Assembly: GCF_019056515.1 (NCBI RefSeq)
Contig: NZ_CP064873.1
Span: 1,426,001 to 1,490,000, forward strand
Length of the DNA stretch: 64,000 bases
Origin: Microbacterium paraoxydans
Lineage (GTDB): Bacteria; Actinomycetota; Actinomycetes; Actinomycetales; Microbacteriaceae
Direction of reading: 5' to 3'
The notes below the pieces were generated by a model. It was not told the DNA's origin and did not search any database. It saw only the letters and a program-made list of their open reading frames with translations. Below are positions 16,681 through 24,537 of the stretch, in pieces. Position numbers and translations under genes: made by a program. Every line of letters starts with the position of its first letter. The first letter of the stretch is position 1.

Positions 16681-18045
16681 GTGGAAACCGCAGCCCTCAT
16701 CGTCGTGCTCGTCATCGCGCTGGCACTCTTCTTCGATTTCACGAACGGGTTTCACGACACCGCGAACGCGATGGCCACGCCCATCGCGACCGGGGCGCTC
16801 AAGCCCAAGACCGCGGTGCTCCTGGCCGCTCTCCTCAACCTCGTCGGCGCCTTCCTGTCGACCGAGGTGTCCAAGACCATCTCCGGCGGCATCATCCAGG
16901 AGGATGCGATCCTCGCCGCGGGGGCGGAGCTGTTCCTCTCGCTGATCTTCGCCGGACTCATCGGCGCGATCACCTGGAACATGCTGACCTGGCTGCTCGG
17001 CCTGCCGTCCAGCTCGTCCCACGCCCTCTTCGGCGGTCTGATCGGCGCGACGCTCGTGGGAGCCGGCCTCGGCGGCATCGACTTCGGCGCCGTGCTGTCG
17101 AAGATCGTCCTCCCCGCTCTCATCGCCCCGATCACCGCCGGCATCATCGCCTTCGTGGCGACGAAGATCGCCTACTCGATCACTCGGCGCTATGACGGCA
17201 AGCCCGACGGGCGCGACGGCTTCCGCTGGGGTCAGATCTTCACGTCGTCTCTGGTCGCGCTCGCCCACGGCACCAACGACGCACAGAAGACGATGGGCGT
17301 CATCACCCTCGCGATGATCACGATCGGCTGGCAGTCCGGTGCGCACCACGAGCCCGAGCTCTGGGTCATCGTCGCCTGTGCGTTCACGATCGCCCTCGGC
17401 ACGTATCTCGGCGGCTGGCGCATCATCCGCACGCTGGGCAAGGGCCTGACCGACGTCAAGCCGGCTCAGGGCTTCGCGGCCGAGAGCTCGACGGCGGCGA
17501 CGATCCTCGCCTCCAGCGCCCTCGGCTTCGCCCTCTCCACCACGCAGGTGGCCTCCGGATCGGTCATCGGATCGGGTCTCGGTCGCCGCGGCTCGACGGT
17601 GCGCTGGCGGACGGCCGGTCGCATCGGCGTCGGCTGGCTGCTGACCCTGCCCGCGGCCGGAGGGGTCGGCGCCCTGGCGGCGCTGCTCGTCGTCTGGCTC
17701 GGTCCCTGGGGTGTGGCCATCGATGCCGTGCTCGCCGTGGTGATCATCCTCGGGCTGTACATGCGTTCCCGGCGCAACGCCGTCACGCCCGCCAACGCCA
17801 TGAGCGACGTCGCCGAGTCCCACCTCGCGGTCGAGGTCCCCGACACACCGCCGCCCACGCGTCGCCAGCAGCGCATCGCTCAGGCCAAGGCGGAGGCGAA
17901 GGCCCGCGCCGAGGCCAAGGAGAAGGCGAAGGCCGAGGCCAAGGACAAGGCGAAGAAGAAGGCCAAGGCCAAGGCCGACGCGAAGGCCGCGAAGACCGGC
18001 AGCGTCTCCTCGTCCGACGCCTCGCAGAACGGGGACTCGGCATGA
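16681..18045 (+). CDS. pit: PiT-family inorganic phosphate transporter
   Basis: Low-affinity phosphate symporter of the inner membrane. The 454-residue protein has the duplicated PiT signatures FTNGFHDTANAMATPIATGAL (about residues 20-40) and AHGTNDAQKTMGVI, about ten transmembrane segments, and SSSSHALFGGLIGA. The C-terminus (about 400-440) is a lysine/alanine-rich charged tail made of AKAEAK-like repeats, probably cytosolic. The start is GTG 16681. It overlaps the next small gene by 4 nt. A palindrome in the promoter suggests regulated expression. Confidence 0.93.
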   Translation: METAALIVVLVIALALFFDFTNGFHDTANAMATPIATGALKPKTAVLLAALLNLVGAFLSTEVSKTISGGIIQEDAILAAGAELFLSLIFAGLIGAITWNMLTWLLGLPSSSSHALFGGLIGATLVGAGLGGIDFGAVLSKIVLPALIAPITAGIIAFVATKIAYSITRRYDGKPDGRDGFRWGQIFTSSLVALAHGTNDAQKTMGVITLAMITIGWQSGAHHEPELWVIVACAFTIALGTYLGGWRIIRTLGKGLTDVKPAQGFAAESSTAATILASSALGFALSTTQVASGSVIGSGLGRRGSTVRWRTAGRIGVGWLLTLPAAGGVGALAALLVVWLGPWGVAIDAVLAVVIILGLYMRSRRNAVTPANAMSDVAESHLAVEVPDTPPPTRRQQRIAQAKAEAKARAEAKEKAKAEAKDKAKKKAKAKADAKAAKTGSVSSSDASQNGDSA

Positions 18046-18377
18046 ACGTCACGATCGACTGGATCGCCTTCCTGCAGGTGTTCGCCGCCGCGCTCATCGG
18101 CGCCGCCGCCATCGTCACCTTCTACGCCCTGGGCCTGCGTCTGCTCGTACGCAGTGGCCGGGCCCCCGTGGTGAGCCCGGCGGAGTTCACCGACGCCATC
18201 ACGGTGATCTCCGAGAAGGAGCTCAAGCGGGCCGCCAAGCAGGCGGCGAAGGCGGCGAGGAAGAGCCCGCTCACCGAGGGGCAGAAGACCCTCGCCCTCG
18301 TGGGCGCCTACGGCTGCTTCGTGCTCTGCGGGGCCGCGGTCATCGCCGGCATCCTGCTCATCGTCGTCGGCCACTGA
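18042..18377 (+). CDS. small membrane protein coupled to pit
   Basis: A 111-residue protein with two transmembrane segments (about residues 9-35 and 86-109) around a basic cytoplasmic stretch (EKELKRAAKQAAKAARKSPL). It overlaps the pit stop codon by 4 nt (ATGA), so it is translated with the transporter and may be an accessory subunit. The family has no function known to me. A weak hairpin follows before the next gene. Confidence 0.8.
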   Translation: MNVTIDWIAFLQVFAAALIGAAAIVTFYALGLRLLVRSGRAPVVSPAEFTDAITVISEKELKRAAKQAAKAARKSPLTEGQKTLALVGAYGCFVLCGAAVIAGILLIVVGH

Positions 18378-18416
18378 GCCTCCGGCGCGCCAGGGACGGG
18401 CGTCGGCACCCGCCCC

Positions 18417-18422
18417 TAGGCT
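18417..18422 (+). promoter_or_regulatory. -10 element TAGGCT of the phosphodiesterase gene
   Basis: TAGGCT, then GAGGGC, then ATG 18429: a 6-nt gap, the leaderless arrangement. Confidence 0.55.
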
Positions 18423-18428
18423 GAGGGC

Positions 18429-19565
18429 ATGTCCGCAACCAACGGAACGCCCCCGGTCTTCGGCCGATACGCCCCCGCGTCCCATGTCCTGATCCATGTC
18501 AGCGACCCGCACTTCCTGGCCGGCGGGGCCGCGCTGGGGGGACGGTACGACGTCGAGCACACGTTCGCGCGGACGCTCGAGGCGATCCGCGCCGTGCATC
18601 CCGCTCCCGCCGCCATCGTGATCACCGGGGACCTCGCCGACCTCGGCGAGCCGGACGCGTACCGCCGGCTGCGTGCGGCGATCGAGCCGGTCGCCGCCGA
18701 ACTGGGCGCTCCCGTGGTCTGGGTCGCGGGTAACCATGACGAGCGCCCGGCGCTCCGCGAGGCGCTCCTGGACGGCGAGCCCACCGAGGAGCCGGTCACC
18801 GGGGTGTGGGATCTCGACGGGCTGCGCCTCGTGGCCCTCGACACGAGCGTCCCGGGATGGCACCACGGCGACCTCGACCCGGCGCAGCTCGCGTGGTTGG
18901 CCGACGTCCTCGCCGAACCCGCGCCGCATGGGACGATCCTGGCGATGCACCACCCGCCGCTGCCCAGCCATCTGCCATTGTTCGACATCCTCGAGCTCCG
19001 TCATCAGGACGAGCTCGCCGCCGTCATCCGCGGCACCGACGTCCGCGGCATCCTCGCCGGCCACCTGCATTACTCCTCACACGGTCTGTTCGCCGGCGTC
19101 CCGGTGAGCGTCGCGTCCGCGACCTGCTACAGCATGAACGTCGCCCGTCCGGCGGCAGAGGTGAACGGCATGGACGCCGCCCAGGCGTTCCAGCTCGTGC
19201 ACGTGCGGCCGGAGACCCTCACGCACACGGTCGTCCCCGTGGTCGACGCGCCGACCGACGACTACTTCTCGGAGGAGTGGATCGCGCGAATGGCGGCGCT
19301 GACCCCGGAGGAGCGCCTGGAGGCGTTCTCCCGGAAACCCCGCAGGGACCGGCGTAGACTGGTCGTATCCCCCACTTTTCCGTTCGCCACGACCCACGAG
19401 GATGTGACATGGCTTCTGCCGCGCCCGCCCATACCCGCACCGAGACCGATTCGCTGGGGAGCATGGAGATCCCCGCCGACGCGTACTGGGGGATCCACAC
19501 CGCCCGCGCCGATGCGAACTTCCCGATCACGAAGCGCCCCATCTCGGTCTACCCCGAACTGGTGA
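18429..19565 (+). CDS. metallophosphoesterase (CpdA-like 3',5'-cyclic nucleotide phosphodiesterase)
   Basis: Calcineurin-like dinuclear metal phosphoesterase. All metal-binding blocks are visible: HVSDPHF (about residues 23-29), TGDLAD, AGNHDE and GHLHYS, with AMHHPPLP between, matching CpdA/class III cyclic nucleotide phosphodiesterases. The recognisable protein ends around residue 310 (FSRKPRRDRR). The open frame then runs another 60-odd codons of Pro/Arg-rich sequence that overlaps the first 157 nt of aspA in another frame. A TAG in the +1 frame at about 19354 suggests a small indel has removed the original stop. The start ATG 18429 is predicted leaderless. Confidence 0.85.
   Translation: MSATNGTPPVFGRYAPASHVLIHVSDPHFLAGGAALGGRYDVEHTFARTLEAIRAVHPAPAAIVITGDLADLGEPDAYRRLRAAIEPVAAELGAPVVWVAGNHDERPALREALLDGEPTEEPVTGVWDLDGLRLVALDTSVPGWHHGDLDPAQLAWLADVLAEPAPHGTILAMHHPPLPSHLPLFDILELRHQDELAAVIRGTDVRGILAGHLHYSSHGLFAGVPVSVASATCYSMNVARPAAEVNGMDAAQAFQLVHVRPETLTHTVVPVVDAPTDDYFSEEWIARMAALTPEERLEAFSRKPRRDRRRLVVSPTFPFATTHEDVTWLLPRPPIPAPRPIRWGAWRSPPTRTGGSTPPAPMRTSRSRSAPSRSTPNW
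19354..19359 (+). promoter_or_regulatory. -10 element TAGACT upstream of aspA
   Basis: TAGACT inside the 3' part of the preceding phosphodiesterase frame, giving aspA a leader of about 45 nt that carries a GAGG Shine-Dalgarno just before ATG 19409. Confidence 0.4.
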
Positions 19566-20869
19566 TCGCCCTCGCGATGGTGAAGCAGGCCAGCGCCCGG
19601 GCCAACAAGGAGATCGGCGTCCTCGACGCCGAGCGGGCCGACCTCATCGACCGCGCGGCACAGCGCGTCATCGACGGCGAGTTCCACGACCAGTTCACGG
19701 TCGGCGTCATCCAGGGCGGCGCCGGCACGTCGACGAACATGAACGCGAACGAGGTCATCACCAACATCGCGCTCGAGATGGCCGGACGCGAGAAGGGCGA
19801 CTACGCCTTCCTCTCTCCGATCGACCACACGAACCGCAGCCAGTCGACCAACGACGTGTACCCGACCGCGGTCAAGATCGGCCTCTCGCTGACGCTGCGC
19901 TCGCTGCTCGACGAGCTGGACGCCCTGCGCGTGGCCTTCCTCGGCAAGGCGGGGGAGTTCCACGACATCCTCAAGGTCGGCCGCACCCAGCTCCAGGACG
20001 CCGTGCCCATGACGCTCGGCCAGGAGTTCCACGGCTTCGCCACGACCCTGGGCGAGGACCACAGCCGCCTCACCGAGAACGCCTCCCTCATGTTCGAGAT
20101 CAACATGGGCGCGACCGCGATCGGCACCGGCATCACGACCCACCCCGACTACGCGCCCGCCGTGCTGAAGCACCTGCGCGAGATCACCGGACTCGACCTG
20201 GAGACGGCCACCGACCTCGTCGAGTCCACGAGCGACACGGGCGCCTTCATGTCGTTCTCCTCGTCGCTCAAGCGGAACGCCATCAAGCTCTCGAAGATCT
20301 GCAACGACCTGCGCCTGCTGTCGTCGGGTCCGCAGGCGGGCCTCGGCGAGATCAATCTGCCCGCACGCCAGGCCGGCTCGAGCATCATGCCGGGCAAGGT
20401 CAACCCGGTGATCCCGGAGGTCGTGAACCAGGTGGCGTTCGCGGTCGTCGGCGCCGACATGACCGTGACCATGGCCGTCGAGGGCGGTCAGCTCCAGCTC
20501 AACGCCTTCGAGCCCGTCATCGCGCACTCGATCTTCCAGTCGATCACCTGGATGCGTCAGGCCATGTGGACGCTGCGCGTGAACTGCGTCGAGGGCATCA
20601 CCGCGAACCGCGACCGTCTGGGCGCGATGGTCGGCGCGTCGGTCGGCGTCATCACGGCGCTCACGCCCTTCATCGGCTACGCGGCGGCCGCCGCCCTGGC
20701 CAAGACGGCCCTGCTGACCAACCGCAACGTCGCCGACCTGGTGGTCGAGGCCGGACTCATGTCCCGCGACGAGGTCACCAAGCAGCTGTCTCCCGCCCGT
20801 CTGTCGGGCCTGGAGGCGGTCACGGCGGCCATCCCGATCGTCACCCCCGACGACCTCATCCAGATCTGA
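19409..20869 (+). CDS. aspA: aspartate ammonia-lyase
   Basis: Reversible deamination of L-aspartate to fumarate. The 486-residue protein belongs to the aspartase/fumarase superfamily with the signature GSSIMPGKVNP (about residues 323-333), the substrate-binding GxSTNMNANEV-type block (GAGTSTNMNANEVITN) and HTNRSQSTNDVYPTA. The first residues (MASAAPAHTRTETDSLGSMEIP) are a short extension. Class II fumarases are close relatives, but the N-terminal SMEIPADAYWGIHTARA and the overall length favour aspartase. Its start region overlaps the out-of-frame tail of the upstream gene. A strong bidirectional terminator follows. Confidence 0.9.
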   Translation: MASAAPAHTRTETDSLGSMEIPADAYWGIHTARADANFPITKRPISVYPELVIALAMVKQASARANKEIGVLDAERADLIDRAAQRVIDGEFHDQFTVGVIQGGAGTSTNMNANEVITNIALEMAGREKGDYAFLSPIDHTNRSQSTNDVYPTAVKIGLSLTLRSLLDELDALRVAFLGKAGEFHDILKVGRTQLQDAVPMTLGQEFHGFATTLGEDHSRLTENASLMFEINMGATAIGTGITTHPDYAPAVLKHLREITGLDLETATDLVESTSDTGAFMSFSSSLKRNAIKLSKICNDLRLLSSGPQAGLGEINLPARQAGSSIMPGKVNPVIPEVVNQVAFAVVGADMTVTMAVEGGQLQLNAFEPVIAHSIFQSITWMRQAMWTLRVNCVEGITANRDRLGAMVGASVGVITALTPFIGYAAAAALAKTALLTNRNVADLVVEAGLMSRDEVTKQLSPARLSGLEAVTAAIPIVTPDDLIQI

Positions 20870-20886
20870 GCGTCGACCGGATACGC

Positions 20887-20921
20887 GAAGGGGACGGGAG
20901 CTCGCAGCTCCCGTCCCCTTC
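20887..20921. terminator. bidirectional terminator between aspA and the FAH gene
   Basis: Perfect 16-bp stem GAAGGGGACGGGAGCT / AGCTCCCGTCCCCTTC with loop CGC, extended outward by further pairing. It serves the convergent aspA (+) and FAH-family (-) genes. Confidence 0.85.
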
Positions 20922-20933
20922 GTCGCGTCCGGG

Positions 20934-21803
20934 TCAGTCGAGGATGCGGCAGTGCGTCGTGAGCTCGCCGATGCCGTCGATGCCGACCGTGACGGTCGAG
21001 CGGTCGCGGAGGAAGATCTGCGGGTCGCGCGAGTAGCCGGCGCCGCCGGGGCTGCCCGTGGAGATCAGGGTGCCGGGGAGCAGGGTGAGCGACTGGGAGA
21101 GGTGGGCGATGAGCTTCGCCACCGAGCGCACCATCTGATCGGTGCTGGCGTCCTGCACGGTGTGTCCGTCCACCACGGTCCAGATGTGGAGGTCCTGCGG
21201 GTCGGCGATCTCGTCGGCGGTCACCGCGAACGGGCCGGTGGGGGTGAAGCCGTCGAACGACTTGCAGCGGGACCACTGCGCCTCGGAGAACTGGATGTTC
21301 CGTGCGGTGATGTCGTTGACCACCGTGTATCCCCACACGTGCGTCAGGGCGTCCGCCTCCGGCACGTCCTTCGCGGGCGTGCCGATGAGCACGCCCAGCT
21401 CGGCCTCGTAGTCGACGGCCTCGCTGAGGCTCCGGGGCCAGGACGTGGTCTGGTCGTGACCGGTCAGCGAGTTCGGCCACAGCGTGAACACGGTCGGCGC
21501 GGCGTCGGTCTTGAGTCCGAGCTCGCTGGAGTGCGCGGCGTAGTTGAGACCGACGGCGAGCACGGCCGGCGGCGCGATCACGGCGGAGGCGAACCCCCAG
21601 CCGGTCAGCGGGTGGCGCGGGGCCGTGCTGTCGCGCAGGGCGGCGCGGAGCTCGTCGAGTCCGGCGTCTCCTCGCTCGATCAGCTGCTGCAGGGTGGCAG
21701 GCGCGTCGGACAAGAGATCGGAGACGAGGATGGCGTCCGAGCCCTCCACCACGGCGAGAACCGCCTGGGAGGAGTCTGGACGGCGCAGGTGAGCGAACCG
21801 CAT
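20934..21803 (-). CDS. fumarylacetoacetate hydrolase (FAH) family protein
   Basis: A 289-residue member of the FAH superfamily, metal-dependent C-C hydrolases, hydratases or decarboxylases acting on oxo-acids. Visible family blocks are VGLNYAAHSSE, DYEAELGVLIG (metal-binding acidic residues), VWGYTVVNDITARNIQ, KSFDGFTPTGPF and LLPGTLISTGSPGG. The exact substrate cannot be told; the genome context offers no catabolic cluster. The start ATG 21803 has TAGCGT 6 nt upstream, so it is likely leaderless. Confidence 0.88.
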   Translation of the reverse strand: MRFAHLRRPDSSQAVLAVVEGSDAILVSDLLSDAPATLQQLIERGDAGLDELRAALRDSTAPRHPLTGWGFASAVIAPPAVLAVGLNYAAHSSELGLKTDAAPTVFTLWPNSLTGHDQTTSWPRSLSEAVDYEAELGVLIGTPAKDVPEADALTHVWGYTVVNDITARNIQFSEAQWSRCKSFDGFTPTGPFAVTADEIADPQDLHIWTVVDGHTVQDASTDQMVRSVAKLIAHLSQSLTLLPGTLISTGSPGGAGYSRDPQIFLRDRSTVTVGIDGIGELTTHCRILD

Positions 21804-21809
21804 GGTTCT

Positions 21810-21815
21810 ACGCTA
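21810..21815 (-). promoter_or_regulatory. -10 element TAGCGT of the FAH-family gene
   Basis: TAGCGT lies 6 nt upstream of ATG 21803 on the minus strand. Confidence 0.5.
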
Positions 21816-21880
21816 CCGGGTGCGTGCGGCCGGTCGGGTGGAGGAAGCCCCCAGAGCCCGGCGCGGATGCTTGTGCCCCA

Positions 21881-21886
21881 TAAGCT
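21881..21886 (+). promoter_or_regulatory. -10 element TAAGCT of the PrsW-like gene
   Basis: TAAGCT, TTGAGC, ATG 21893: the same 6-nt leaderless spacing. It also argues against TTG 21887 as start. Confidence 0.5.
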
Positions 21887-21892
21887 TTGAGC

Positions 21893-23194
21893 ATGACCTT
21901 CGGAGGACCGTCCGACCCCCAGCAGCCCGCCCGGTACACGCCGCCGTCCGCGCCGCCCGCGCAGCCGAGTGCGTACTCCGCCGCGCAGTACGCACAGTCG
22001 CCGTATCTGCCGCCGACGTTCGGACAGCAGCCGGGCTATGCGTCGGCCCTCGCGCAGCCGACGCCCTACACGCCACCGGCTCCCGTCGCGCCGTCGCCCG
22101 CCGAGTCGCTGCCGGCTCTCCCGGTGCCGAACAAGAAGGGCCGGACGATCTCGCTGTGGCTGTTCGGCTTCCTCGGGTTCCTCCTCCTGGCGCTCATCGG
22201 CTACTTCGGCTGGGCGCTCGGACCGACCGCCTCGGTGATCGGGCTCGTCCTGGCGTTGATCCCGCTCACGATCGTCTTCCTCGGGGTGCGCATGATCGAC
22301 CGGTGGGAGCCGGAGCCCAAGCGTCTCGTGGCGTTCGCCATCGCCTGGGGTGCCGTGGCCGCGGTCGGCCTCACGCTCCTCGTCGACATCGGCCTCACTA
22401 TGCTGTTCGACATCCGCTCCGAGGAGTTCTCCGCGGTGATCCAGGCGCCCATCGTCGAGGAGTTCTGGAAGGGCCTCGGGGTCTTCCTCATCTTCCTGCT
22501 TGCGCGGCGCTCCTTCGACGGTCCGGTGGACGGCGTCGTCTACGGGGCGCTCGTCGGCGCGGGCTTCGCGTTCACCGAGAACATCCAGTACTTCGCGATC
22601 AGCCTGATCGAAGGCGGCGGCGAGCAGCTCGGCGTCACCTTCATCGTGCGGGCGGTGCTGTCGCCGTTCGCCCACGCGATGTTCACCTCGCTGACCGGGT
22701 TCGCGATCGGCCTCGTGGCTCGCCGGCACGCCTCCGCGGGAGCGGCCGCCGGCGCGGGCCTGCTCGGCATGGTCGGGGCGATCCTCCTGCACGGCCTGTG
22801 GAACGGCTCGGCCACCTTCGCCGACTTCTTCGGGCTCTACTTCACCCTGCAGGTGCCGCTGTTCATCGGCTTCATCCTCGGGATCGTCGCGCTGCGGCGA
22901 GAGGAGGCGCGGCTCACGCGGGCGCGCCTGGCCGAGTACGCGGCCGCCGGCTGGTTCACGCCGGAGGAGGTCACGATGCTCGCCACGCCCGCCGGGCGCA
23001 AGGTCGGGCTGGCGTGGGCGGCGCAGCTGCGCGGCGACCGCCGGCCGCTGATGCGTGAGTTCATCAAGGACGCGACGGCTCTGGCGGCGGTTCGCCAGCG
23101 GGCGATCACCGGTCGCGACCCGCTCGCGGTCGAGGACGAGCGTGCCCTGCTGATCCGCACGAGGGCGGCACGCGCCGCGCTGCTGGCCTACTGA
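21893..23194 (+). CDS. PrsW-family intramembrane metalloprotease
   Basis: A 433-residue membrane protein. The N-terminal 75 residues are a Pro/Gln/Tyr/Ala-rich cytosolic tail. About eight transmembrane helices follow and carry the conserved PrsW motifs APIVEEFWKGLG (the EExxK block), GAGFAFTENIQYF, FAHAMFTSLTGF and LLHGLWNGSA. PrsW enzymes cleave anti-sigma factors in the membrane, as in B. subtilis sigma-W control; the substrate here is unknown and no anti-sigma gene is adjacent. After the membrane part a soluble C-terminal tail follows. The start ATG 21893 is favoured by the leaderless promoter. Confidence 0.88.
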   Translation: MTFGGPSDPQQPARYTPPSAPPAQPSAYSAAQYAQSPYLPPTFGQQPGYASALAQPTPYTPPAPVAPSPAESLPALPVPNKKGRTISLWLFGFLGFLLLALIGYFGWALGPTASVIGLVLALIPLTIVFLGVRMIDRWEPEPKRLVAFAIAWGAVAAVGLTLLVDIGLTMLFDIRSEEFSAVIQAPIVEEFWKGLGVFLIFLLARRSFDGPVDGVVYGALVGAGFAFTENIQYFAISLIEGGGEQLGVTFIVRAVLSPFAHAMFTSLTGFAIGLVARRHASAGAAAGAGLLGMVGAILLHGLWNGSATFADFFGLYFTLQVPLFIGFILGIVALRREEARLTRARLAEYAAAGWFTPEEVTMLATPAGRKVGLAWAAQLRGDRRPLMREFIKDATALAAVRQRAITGRDPLAVEDERALLIRTRAARAALLAY

Positions 23195-23211
23195 GGGACC
23201 GCTCCGGACAG

Positions 23212-23262
23212 ACTCAGCGCCCGGTGCTGCGGCGATGCCTGCATGTCTCCCGGGCGCTGAGT
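23212..23262 (+). terminator. inverted repeat after the PrsW-like gene
   Basis: Perfect 13-bp arms ACTCAGCGCCCGG (23212-23224) and CCGGGCGCTGAGT (23250-23262) with a 25-nt loop. Long-loop hairpin, no T-run; likely terminator or RNA processing signal. Confidence 0.6.
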
Positions 23263-23369
23263 TGATCTGCCACCAGGGTGCACCCGGCCCCGGGGATGTG
23301 TCAAGGGTCTCCGCGACGGGCGGCCACGGCGGCTCGACGAGGTGTTCGCTGTGAGCAGGTGCGGTCGCG

Positions 23370-23399
23370 TTGACCGCGCGCGCGACGGTCGGGTTGGAT
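23370..23399 (+). promoter_or_regulatory. complete leaderless promoter of the FKBP gene
   Basis: TTGACC (23370-23375), 18 nt, TTGGAT (23394-23399), 6 nt, ATG 23406. One of the few leaderless starts here with a clear -35 box. The remaining upstream gap back to 23263 shows nothing else. Confidence 0.6.
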
Positions 23400-23405
23400 G
23401 GAGCC

Positions 23406-23774
23406 ATGACTGATCGCACAAAGCCCGAGTTCGACGCCCCGACCGGCCCTGCCCCCGCAGAACTGGTCATCCGCGACATCATCGAGGGTGACGGTGCCGA
23501 GGCCAAGCCCGGCGACACCGTGACCGTCCACTACGCCGGCGTGGAGTTCGAGTCCGGCGAGGAGTTCGACTCGTCGTGGGGTCGCGGGGAGACCATCCAG
23601 TTCCCGCTCCGCGGCCTGATCCAGGGCTGGCAGGACGGCATCCCCGGCATGAAGGTCGGCGGCCGCCGCGAGCTGATCATCCCGCCGCACCTCGCGTACG
23701 GCCCGGCCGGGGGAGGGCACTTCCTCTCCGGCAAGACGCTGATCTTCATCATCGATCTCGTCGCCGTCGGCTGA
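23406..23774 (+). CDS. FKBP-type peptidyl-prolyl cis-trans isomerase
   Basis: Single-domain FKBP of 122 residues, a cytosolic proline isomerase or folding helper. Core motifs: GDTVTVHYAGVEFESGEEFDSSW, FPLRGLIQGWQDGIPGMKVGGRRELIIPPHLAYG and LIFIIDLVAV, covering the usual active-site aromatic and acidic residues. No signal sequence. ATG 23406 fits the family's short N-terminus and the promoter placement. A strong terminator follows directly. Confidence 0.95.
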   Translation: MTDRTKPEFDAPTGPAPAELVIRDIIEGDGAEAKPGDTVTVHYAGVEFESGEEFDSSWGRGETIQFPLRGLIQGWQDGIPGMKVGGRRELIIPPHLAYGPAGGGHFLSGKTLIFIIDLVAVG

Positions 23775-23787
23775 CATCCTCGTTCGG

Positions 23788-23819
23788 AAGCGCCCCGCAC
23801 CCTGTGGTGCGGGGCGCTT
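23788..23819 (+). terminator. intrinsic terminator after FKBP
   Basis: Perfect 14-bp stem AAGCGCCCCGCACC / GGTGCGGGGCGCTT, loop CTGT, followed by a short T-run. Confidence 0.85.
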
Positions 23820-23852
23820 TCGATGTCTCCGGACTTTCTGCTCGACACGGGA

Positions 23853-23872
23853 ATACATGCGAGTGAATGTAT
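23853..23872 (+). promoter_or_regulatory. ATACAT-N8-ATGTAT operator-like repeat upstream of yceI
   Basis: 6-bp inverted repeat ATACAT / ATGTAT with an 8-nt spacer, about 80 nt before the yceI start. Read on the other strand it contains TACATTCA, also found in the promoter of the LLM monooxygenase gene (33111-33118), so a shared MarR-type regulator is conceivable. Confidence 0.4.
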
Positions 23873-23951
23873 GTTGTCGGAAGGGTGCCGCGGACGATCG
23901 CGGTGCCATCCCTTCGCCGCCGCCGCGGCCGACGTCTCCTGAGGAGCAATC

Positions 23952-24506
23952 ATGAGCAGCATCGACATCCCCGGTTACCGCCCCGGCACCTGGGTCCTGG
24001 ACCCGTCCCACAGCGAGGTGACCTTCAGCGTCCGCCACATGATGATCTCGAAGGTGCGCGGCACCTTCGGTGTGAAGAGCGCGACGCTCGTGGCTCCGGA
24101 GAACCCGCTCGACGCCAAGGTCGAGGCCTCGGTCGACGTGACCTCCGTCGACACGAAGGACGAGGGCCGTGACCAGCACCTCCGCTCCGCCGACTTCTTC
24201 GACACCGAGAACTTCCCGACCATGGACTTCGTCTCGACCGGCGCGCGCGTCGAGGGCGGCGACTTCCTCGTGGACGGCGACCTCACCATCCGCGGCATCA
24301 CCAAGCCCGTCACGTTCGAGCTCGACTTCGGCGGCTTCGGCAGCGACCCGTGGGGCAACTACAAGGCCGGTGCCTCCGCCAAGACGGTCATCAACCGCGA
24401 GGACTTCGGCCTCACCTGGAACGCCGCGCTGGAGACCGGCGGCGTGCTCGTCGGCAAGGACGTCACGATCACGCTCGACCTCCAGGGTGCGCTGCAGCAG
24501 GACTGA
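23952..24506 (+). CDS. YceI family lipocalin-like protein
   Basis: YceI proteins have a lipocalin-like barrel that binds isoprenoid or other long-chain lipids. The 184-residue product shows the family pattern: GTWVLDPSHSEVTFSVRHMMISKVRGTF, a DxTSVDTKDEGRDQHLRSADFFDTENFP block, LTIRGITKPVTFELDFGG and NREDFGLTWNAALETGGVLVGKDVTI. No signal peptide, so cytosolic, unlike E. coli YceI. It starts at ATG 23952 behind GAGGAGC. The gene stands alone with its own upstream palindrome. Confidence 0.93.
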   Translation: MSSIDIPGYRPGTWVLDPSHSEVTFSVRHMMISKVRGTFGVKSATLVAPENPLDAKVEASVDVTSVDTKDEGRDQHLRSADFFDTENFPTMDFVSTGARVEGGDFLVDGDLTIRGITKPVTFELDFGGFGSDPWGNYKAGASAKTVINREDFGLTWNAALETGGVLVGKDVTITLDLQGALQQD

Positions 24507-24537
24507 CGCGCGCAGACCTCTCCGAACCCCGGGCCTG

